A DNA stretch of 18,885 nucleotides from Candidatus Ratteibacteria bacterium (GTDB lineage: Bacteria; CAIJMQ01): contig JAQURI010000012.1 of NCBI GenBank assembly GCA_028715665.1, positions 1 through 18,885 on the forward strand. Reading direction: 5' to 3'. The position numbers and the translations under genes were made by a program. Below the pieces are notes generated by a model, which had not been told where the DNA came from, made no database searches, and saw only the letters and a program-made list of their open reading frames with translations. Positions within the stretch are counted from its first letter, which is position 1, and every line of letters begins with the position of its first letter. This document shows, in pieces, positions 14,298-18,885 of the stretch.

Positions 14298-15353
14298 ATG
14301 AAAAAATATAGAATTGCGGTTATTCCGGGTGACGGAACAGGTCCGGAAGTAATCAGGGAAGGGATGAAAGTAATAGAAGCGGCCAGCAAGAAGTTCGGAT
14401 TTAGTTACGAGGCAAAAACGTTCGATTTCGGCGGTGAAAGATATCTGAAAACCGGCAAAACGCTGGATAAAGAGGATATTGAAGAACTTAAAAAATATTC
14501 AGCAATCTATCTGGGCGCAATAGGACATCCAGATGTAAAACCCGGAATTCTTGAAACGGGAATCCTTTTAAACTTGAGATTCTCTTTAGACCAGTATATA
14601 AACCTTCGTCCTATAAAACTTTATAACGCCGCTTTTTGTCCTTTGAAAGACAAGAAGCCCGAAGATATCGATTTTGTCGTGGTACGCGAGAATTCCGAAG
14701 GGCTTTATAAAAGCATGGGCGAATTTCAGAAAAAAGGCATGAAAGACGAAGTAGCGATACAGATTTCATATAATACCCGTAAAGGCGTCGAGCGCTGCAT
14801 CAGATATGCGTTCGAACTCACGAGAAAAAGAAACAAAGCAAAAAAACTTACGCTTTGCGGCAAGACAAACGTTTTGACTTTTGCCTGGGACCTTTGGCAG
14901 AGGACTTTTAACGAAGTGGCAAAAGAATACCCTGATATCAAAACCGATTATGCACACGTTGACGCTACAACTATGTGGTTCGTTAAAAACCCGGAGTGGT
15001 TTGATGTCATAGTCACGGATAATATGTTCGGGGATATCATAACCGATTTAGGCGCTATGATTCAGGGAGGTATGGGTATAGCCGCCGGCGGCAACATAAA
15101 CCCTAAAGGAGTTTCTATGTTCGAGCCCATCGGCGGAAGCGCCCCGAAATATACGGGGAAAAACGTAATAAACCCCTTGGCTGCAATCTGTGCCGGCGCG
15201 ATGATGCTGGAAAATTTGGGAGAAACAAAAGCGGGGGAAGCAATAGAACAGGCAGTCATAACAATTGTCCGCACAGAACTAAAATCACTGGCTGCAGGGA
15301 AAATGGGTTATTCAACTACTGAGGTCGGGGATTTGGTTGTGAAACACTTATAA
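14298..15353 (+). CDS. Isopropylmalate/isocitrate dehydrogenase family enzyme (leuB-like)
   Basis: This is a beta-decarboxylating dehydrogenase: it oxidises and decarboxylates a 2-hydroxy acid with NAD(P). Marks: IAVIPGDGTGPEV at the N-terminus, the substrate-loop LRFSLDQYINLRP, VVRENSEGLY with the catalytic Tyr, the catalytic Lys in CGKTNVL, the metal-binding Asp residues in DVIVTDNMFGDIITDLGA, and the cofactor loop EPIGGSAPKYTGKNVINPLAA. The loop has Gly where common LeuB and Icd proteins have His (HGSAP), which marks a less-studied branch. Substrate (isopropylmalate, isocitrate or a related acid) cannot be settled, though the nearby aminotransferase makes leucine synthesis plausible. I use ATG 14298 (351 residues), with AAGGGG 8 bases upstream. 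The in-frame ATG at 14262 lies in the palindromic element. Confidence 0.85.
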   Translation: MKKYRIAVIPGDGTGPEVIREGMKVIEAASKKFGFSYEAKTFDFGGERYLKTGKTLDKEDIEELKKYSAIYLGAIGHPDVKPGILETGILLNLRFSLDQYINLRPIKLYNAAFCPLKDKKPEDIDFVVVRENSEGLYKSMGEFQKKGMKDEVAIQISYNTRKGVERCIRYAFELTRKRNKAKKLTLCGKTNVLTFAWDLWQRTFNEVAKEYPDIKTDYAHVDATTMWFVKNPEWFDVIVTDNMFGDIITDLGAMIQGGMGIAAGGNINPKGVSMFEPIGGSAPKYTGKNVINPLAAICAGAMMLENLGETKAGEAIEQAVITIVRTELKSLAAGKMGYSTTEVGDLVVKHL

Positions 15354-15356
15354 CTT

Positions 15357-15556
15357 ACAAATTCCAAGCACCAAATCATCCCTAGAAAATCATGGATTTT
15401 CATGGACTTAATCCTCGGACTTTCGAAGAAATTCCAGAGGGCAAATAATACCCAATAACCAATGCCAAAAATTCCAAATAAATTTTAAGTTTTGGTTATT
15501 GGAATTTGGGTAATTGGGATTTGTTTGTAATTTGGAATTTGTTATTTGGAATTTTC
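15357..15556. repeat. Heptamer-repeat hairpin 5 with an interrupted left arm
   Basis: The right arm has TTGG-type heptads with GG at 15494, 15501 and 15508, and G-runs in 7-base phase again at 15527, 15534, 15541 and 15548. The left arm carries the complementary CCAA units at 15357-15377 and 15448-15475. The two halves of the left arm are separated by about 70 unrelated bases (15378-15447). It fills the 247-base gap between the dehydrogenase gene and the phoH promoter. Confidence 0.65.
15378..15447. other. Non-heptamer segment inside hairpin 5, probably an insertion
   Basis: This segment does not follow the CCAA heptad pattern of the arm around it. It holds a small hairpin GAAAATC/GATTTTC near 15385-15401, and a stretch GACTTAATCCTCGGAC that resembles GACTTATCCTTGGAC at the phoH promoter (15563-15577). 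TAATCCTCG also recurs just before the palindromic element at 14246. Its origin is unknown. Confidence 0.4.
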
Positions 15557-15560
15557 ACAG

Positions 15561-15589
15561 TTGACTTATCCTTGGACGTTTTCTAATAT
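15561..15589 (+). promoter_or_regulatory. Sigma70-type promoter of the phoH operon
   Basis: TTGACT (15561-15566), exactly 17 bases, TAATAT (15584-15589). The -10 ends 11 bases before the phoH ATG, so the predicted leader is only about 4-5 bases, too short for a ribosome binding site. It probably drives phoH, the HD phosphohydrolase gene, ybeY and the DUF502 gene. Confidence 0.7.
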
Positions 15590-15600
15590 CTTATTAATAC

Positions 15601-16572
15601 ATGAGTAAAACAGTCACTCAAAAAATCTCTCTTGCCAACAAAGAACAAACTTTAAGGATACTCGGCAGAAACGATAAATTACTGCGTCTTTTAGAAAAAG
15701 AATTTAATATCGCCGTCATAGGCCGGGGCGACGACATAGCTTTAAAGGGAAGGGTCGAAGAAGTGTCTAAAGCCAAAGAATTTATAGACAAAATTTTATC
15801 GTTATCCGGAAATGCCGATTCTATAACGGAAGATGACGTTCTTTTTGCAATTCGAAAAACAAACAAAAACAAAGGAGATAATTTGGAAGAGATTTTACAA
15901 GATAAAATAGAAGTTTCGACAAGCCGTAAACATATCGTCCCAAAAAATTCTGCCCAGAAAAAATATATAGAGTCAATAAAGGAAAACGAAATTGTTTTCT
16001 CAATAGGTCCCGCAGGGACCGGAAAAACTTACCTTGCAATGGCTATGGCTGTGCATTATCTGATAAACAAGAAAACAGGAAGAGTAATTTTAGTGCGTCC
16101 TGCCGTAGAAGCCGGCGAAAAATTAGGTTTTTTGCCGGGTGATTTACAGGAAAAAATAAATCCATACCTCCGCCCGCTTTATGATGCTTTATATGAAATG
16201 TTGGAGGCAGAAAAACTGCATCAATACTTGCAAAGGAACATAATCGAGATAGCACCGCTTGCATACATGAGAGGCAGAACATTCAACGATTCTTTTATTG
16301 TCCTCGACGAAGCTCAAAACTCCACGCCCGAACAAATGAAAATGTTTTTGACTCGTTTGGGATTCGATTCCAAAGTCATAGTCACCGGAGACATCACACA
16401 GATTGATTTGCCGGAAAGCACCGCCTCCGGGCTTGTAGAGGTTCAACATGTCCTTAAAGGCATAAAAGGCATCGACTTTGTTTATTTTACTGAAAAAGAT
16501 GTCGTTCGCCATAAATTAGTCCAAGAAATAATAAGAGCTTATGATAAACAAAAAAACAACAAGCCAAGTTAA
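15601..16572 (+). CDS. phoH: PhoH-like ATPase (PhoH2/YbeZ type)
   Basis: PhoH-like proteins are P-loop ATPases linked to RNA metabolism and usually encoded beside ybeY. The N-terminal ~110 residues look like the family's KH-like nucleic-acid-binding part (ILGRNDKLLRLLEKEFNIAVIGRGDDIALKG). The ATPase domain has SIGPAGTGKT (134-143), LVRPAVEAGEKLGFLPGDLQEKI (164-186), Walker B FIVLDEAQN (232-240) and VTGDITQIDLP. Its 323 residues are normal in length. There is no Shine-Dalgarno sequence; the ATG lies 11 bases after a good -10 box. The gene overlaps the start of the HD phosphohydrolase gene by 32 bases if that gene begins at 16541. Confidence 0.93.
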   Translation: MSKTVTQKISLANKEQTLRILGRNDKLLRLLEKEFNIAVIGRGDDIALKGRVEEVSKAKEFIDKILSLSGNADSITEDDVLFAIRKTNKNKGDNLEEILQDKIEVSTSRKHIVPKNSAQKKYIESIKENEIVFSIGPAGTGKTYLAMAMAVHYLINKKTGRVILVRPAVEAGEKLGFLPGDLQEKINPYLRPLYDALYEMLEAEKLHQYLQRNIIEIAPLAYMRGRTFNDSFIVLDEAQNSTPEQMKMFLTRLGFDSKVIVTGDITQIDLPESTASGLVEVQHVLKGIKGIDFVYFTEKDVVRHKLVQEIIRAYDKQKNNKPS

Positions 16573-18103
16573 CCCTAAACTTGTCCGTTTAAAAAGCGGA
16601 ATAGTAAAAAAGGGCTATCTTCCCATAATGAAAAGGATTAAGTATTTCAGAAAACTCTTGGAATACATAAGAAAAGCCAATATAGGACTAATCGCGATTA
16701 TTTTTTACATTGCAACGCTCGGACTTGTTTTGAAATCCATGAACTTATTGCAGGATTTCAATAAAAATTTATTGCAAATTACGGGAATTACTTTATGTAT
16801 ATTCATCTTTTTATTTATAACACTGTTTTATCTTTCCAGATATAATGCCTCGATCCTGAAGCATCCCCGCAAATTTTTAATTTTCTGTTTAATCAATTTT
16901 TGTACTCTTTTGTTAGCTCATGGAATTCTCAACATAAATATTTCCCAATACAGCATACCGGCTACTTTGACGGGAATGCTTCTTGCCTCGTTTGTAGGCG
17001 GGCGCGAAGCGCTTGCCTGCCTAATAATTTTGGGAGGATTGCTTGGATTCATATCGAATTTTAGTATAGATATCGTCTTTACTTTTATCATAATGGGAGG
17101 ATTGGCTTCCTTAAGCATGCCTTTCATCCGCAAACGCATAGACTTATTCAAAATAGGGCTTGCTTCGGGAGTTCTGGGAACGGTATTCATAACAACTTGG
17201 GGACTATTGCAAGGATGGGACATAAAAACTATTTTCACGCAGAGTTCATTCGGAATGGGCGGTGCCCTGGTCTCGGCTTTTTTAGCATTAGAGATATTGC
17301 CGTTTCTGGAGAATATTTTCGGAAAACTGAATTACGTTAAACTTATGGAATTATCCCAATTGAACCATCCTCTATTGGTTAATTTAAGGGAAAAAGCCCC
17401 GGGAACTTATCAGTCGTGTTTAATGGTGGCAAATTTAGCCGAAGCGGCAGCAGAAAAAATAAACGCAAATCCGCTGTTGGCAAAAATTGGAGCTTATTAC
17501 CACGACATCGGAAAAATCAAAAATCCGCCTTACTTTGTGGAAAACTTAAGTCTCAACTCCAAGAGCAAACATGAAAAAATAAATCCTGCGCTTTCGAGTT
17601 TGATTTTGATCTCACATGTAAAAGAAGGCGTTCAATTGGCCGAAAAATACCGGCTGCCTAAAGAGATCCGCGACATTATAAGTCAACATCACGGCACGAC
17701 TTTTACTTCATTTTTTTATCAGGAAGCTCTAAAAAAAGATTCTAACGGCAAGGTTGAAGAAGAGTCTTTTCGTTATCCCGGGCCCAAACCCCAAAGCAAA
17801 GAAGCAGCAATCGTAATGTTGGCTGATACCGTCGAAGCGGCTTCCCGCACCCTTGATGACCCGTCACCTGCAAGAATAAAAAATATGGTAGAAAATCTAA
17901 CGAAAGAAAAACTTATTGGGAGGCAACTTGAAGAATCGCAACTCAATTTCCATGATTTAAAAGAGATTGAAAAAAGTTTCATACAGTCTCTTACAGGAAC
18001 TTTTCACGGCCGAATCAAATATCCTTCTTCAGAACAAACAGACGCTAAAAAAGAGAAGAATGATGGAAACGGACATCCATATACAAACGAAAAAAGAAGC
18101 TGA
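16541..18103 (+). CDS. 7TM-HD (PgpH-like) membrane phosphohydrolase lacking the extracellular domain
   Basis: Proteins of this family have seven membrane helices followed by a cytoplasmic HD domain that degrades cyclic-di-AMP in Firmicutes. Here about eight hydrophobic segments lie between 47 and 258, followed by an HD domain with YHDIGK (His321-Asp322), ISHVKEG (His359), QHHGTT (His383, His384) and LADTVEA (Asp429). Two features are odd. The large extracellular HDED domain between the first two helices is absent (520 residues against roughly 700-850). The first metal-ligand His, expected in the APGTY-x-H-S motif, is Ser292 (APGTYQSCLMVANLAE). The start may be the ATG at 16541, which overlaps phoH, or the one at 16628 (Met30). 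Its position between phoH and ybeY is typical. The substrate is unproven. Confidence 0.85.
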   Translation: MINKKTTSQVNPKLVRLKSGIVKKGYLPIMKRIKYFRKLLEYIRKANIGLIAIIFYIATLGLVLKSMNLLQDFNKNLLQITGITLCIFIFLFITLFYLSRYNASILKHPRKFLIFCLINFCTLLLAHGILNINISQYSIPATLTGMLLASFVGGREALACLIILGGLLGFISNFSIDIVFTFIIMGGLASLSMPFIRKRIDLFKIGLASGVLGTVFITTWGLLQGWDIKTIFTQSSFGMGGALVSAFLALEILPFLENIFGKLNYVKLMELSQLNHPLLVNLREKAPGTYQSCLMVANLAEAAAEKINANPLLAKIGAYYHDIGKIKNPPYFVENLSLNSKSKHEKINPALSSLILISHVKEGVQLAEKYRLPKEIRDIISQHHGTTFTSFFYQEALKKDSNGKVEEESFRYPGPKPQSKEAAIVMLADTVEAASRTLDDPSPARIKNMVENLTKEKLIGRQLEESQLNFHDLKEIEKSFIQSLTGTFHGRIKYPSSEQTDAKKEKNDGNGHPYTNEKRS

Positions 18104-18509
18104 CAAATATCGACATATAATCTTTAAAGCCTGTGAGAATGCCTTGTTATTCATGGGTAAAAAAAGAAAATCTTTAAGCATTCTTATAACAGATGAAAAG
18201 CAAATCAGAGAACTCAATAAAAAATTCCGGAACACCGATTATGCTACAGATGTGCTCGCTTTTTCTTCCGATGAAAAAAGTTCTACATATTTAGGGGATA
18301 TTGCTGTTTCATTGACTCAAGCCAAAAAACAGGCTAAAGAATATAAAGAAAAATTAGAAGACGAGCTTGCGAGGTTGGTAATTCACGGCGTTTTGCATCT
18401 TTTGGGAGAGACCGATTATACTAGCAAAACGAAAAAAAGAATGTGGGATAAGCAAGAACAAATACTGAAATTATTAAAACAAACCTTTAGGAGACATAAA
18501 AATGAATAA
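18060..18509 (+). CDS. ybeY: Endoribonuclease YbeY (rRNA maturation factor)
   Basis: YbeY is a metal-dependent endoribonuclease-like factor for 16S rRNA 3' end maturation and ribosome quality control. The 149 residues show LNKKFRNTDYATDVLAF (52-68), with the conserved Arg, LGDIAVS (78-84) and HGVLHLLGETDY (109-120). The family motif H-x3-H-x5-H here ends in Asp: His109, His113 and Asp119. I start at ATG 18060, because a longer in-frame reading from 17967 has no family sequence ahead of METDI. The adjacent ATG at 18063 is an equal choice. The gene overlaps the end of the HD gene by 44 bases and the start of the DUF502 gene by 8 bases, so the three are surely one operon. Confidence 0.9.
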   Translation: MMETDIHIQTKKEADKYRHIIFKACENALLFMGKKRKSLSILITDEKQIRELNKKFRNTDYATDVLAFSSDEKSSTYLGDIAVSLTQAKKQAKEYKEKLEDELARLVIHGVLHLLGETDYTSKTKKRMWDKQEQILKLLKQTFRRHKNE

Positions 18510-18885
18510 GCCCGAACAAAGCATCACAAGAGAAATAAGGAAAAATTTCATAACAGGTCTTTTGGTGATCCTTCCCATATTTATTACCTTGTGGGTTATC
18601 TGGTTCTTTATATCTAAAATCATTACATTTTCTTTGATATTCTTGCCAAAAGACATACCGCTCTTTCCGAAAATTCTGTGGTCGACATTCGTAATCATGT
18701 TAAGCATTATCGGAATTCTTTTTATAGGCATAACTACAAGAAATGTTATCGGGAAAAAACTTCTCAGATTTGCAGAACGAATTATACATAGGATACCGGT
18801 CGTAAAATGGGTATATGAAACCGTAAAGAAGATATTTGAGCCTTTCTTAAACGGACATAAAATCAAAATTTTTGAAAAGGTAGTC
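18502..18885 (+). CDS. DUF502 family membrane protein, cut by the window end
   Basis: The ATG at 18502 overlaps the ybeY end by 8 bases and has AGGAG 8 bases upstream (18489-18493). The 128 codons present read a basic amphipathic start (MNKPEQSITREIRKNF), a first membrane helix with the family's FITGLLVILPIFITLWVIW, a second one (FVIMLSIIGILFIGITTRN), and RIPVVKWVYETVKK, the conserved stretch of DUF502. The rest lies beyond the window. The function of the family is not known. It is the fourth gene of the phoH operon. Confidence 0.85.
   Translation, partial: MNKPEQSITREIRKNFITGLLVILPIFITLWVIWFFISKIITFSLIFLPKDIPLFPKILWSTFVIMLSIIGILFIGITTRNVIGKKLLRFAERIIHRIPVVKWVYETVKKIFEPFLNGHKIKIFEKVV

Noticed and set aside
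16006..16020. Perfect palindrome GGTCCCGCAGGGACC in phoH
   Set aside because: It is explained by the codons of the Walker A motif GPAGTGKT, which every family member needs, so it is not an inserted element.
16995..17023. Strong hairpin TAGGCGGGC/GCCTGCCTA in the HD phosphohydrolase gene
   Set aside because: The encoded residues (FVGGREALAC) fit the membrane segment of the family without extra length, so I do not count it as an insertion, though its GC-rich arms resemble the palindromic elements.

Overview
The window is an AT-rich stretch of bacterial chromosome that is almost fully coding. It holds 16 protein genes, two of them cut by the window edges, and no rRNA, tRNA, insertion sequence or CRISPR array that I could see. 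Lnt and an AsmA/TamB-like secreted protein suggest a cell with an outer membrane. A perfect AGGAGGTGAT ribosome binding site, a classical RF2 frameshift site and TGA used as a stop point to the standard bacterial code. The mix of core genes with many small repeats recalls uncultured lineages such as Omnitrophota or other PVC-like or Elusimicrobia-like bacteria, but that placement is only a guess.

Layout. (1) Minus strand, 1-2184: a GYF-domain membrane protein followed by a tandem nucleoside-diphosphate kinase that is split by a frameshift just before its catalytic histidine. (2) Plus strand, 2350-5853: lnt, a PiT phosphate permease and its DUF47/PhoU-like partner. (3) Minus strand, 14148 down to 5962: prfB (with programmed frameshift), tsaC, rpiB, a class IV aminotransferase (ilvE-like), clpC, an AsmA-like secreted protein and folC. 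(4) Plus strand, 14298-18885: an isopropylmalate/isocitrate dehydrogenase-family enzyme, then the conserved block phoH, 7TM-HD phosphohydrolase, ybeY and DUF502. Divergent promoters lie at 2185-2349 and 14149-14297, and genes converge at 5854-5961.

The least ordinary content lies in the repeats. First, small GC-rich palindromic elements occur inside reading frames (lnt, folC, clpC, tsaC), at the tsaC/rpiB junction and in the leader of the dehydrogenase gene. Several share a GTCCGC...GCGGAC core or CCCCACACCAG ends, and those in genes add in-frame residues, as Rickettsia palindromic elements do. Second, five gaps between genes hold imperfect hairpins whose two arms are each built of heptanucleotide repeats. 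Each hairpin uses its own heptamer family, except that two share one. One of them supplies the stop codon of the AsmA-like gene and occupies the region where folC should have a ribosome binding site.

Other points of note: lnt, prfB and phoH have promoter -10 boxes only 6-11 bases before their start codons and no Shine-Dalgarno sequence, which suggests leaderless mRNAs, while genes inside operons mostly have good ribosome binding sites. The HD phosphohydrolase lacks both the extracellular domain and the first metal-binding histidine of its family. YbeY has Asp in place of its third zinc-binding histidine.
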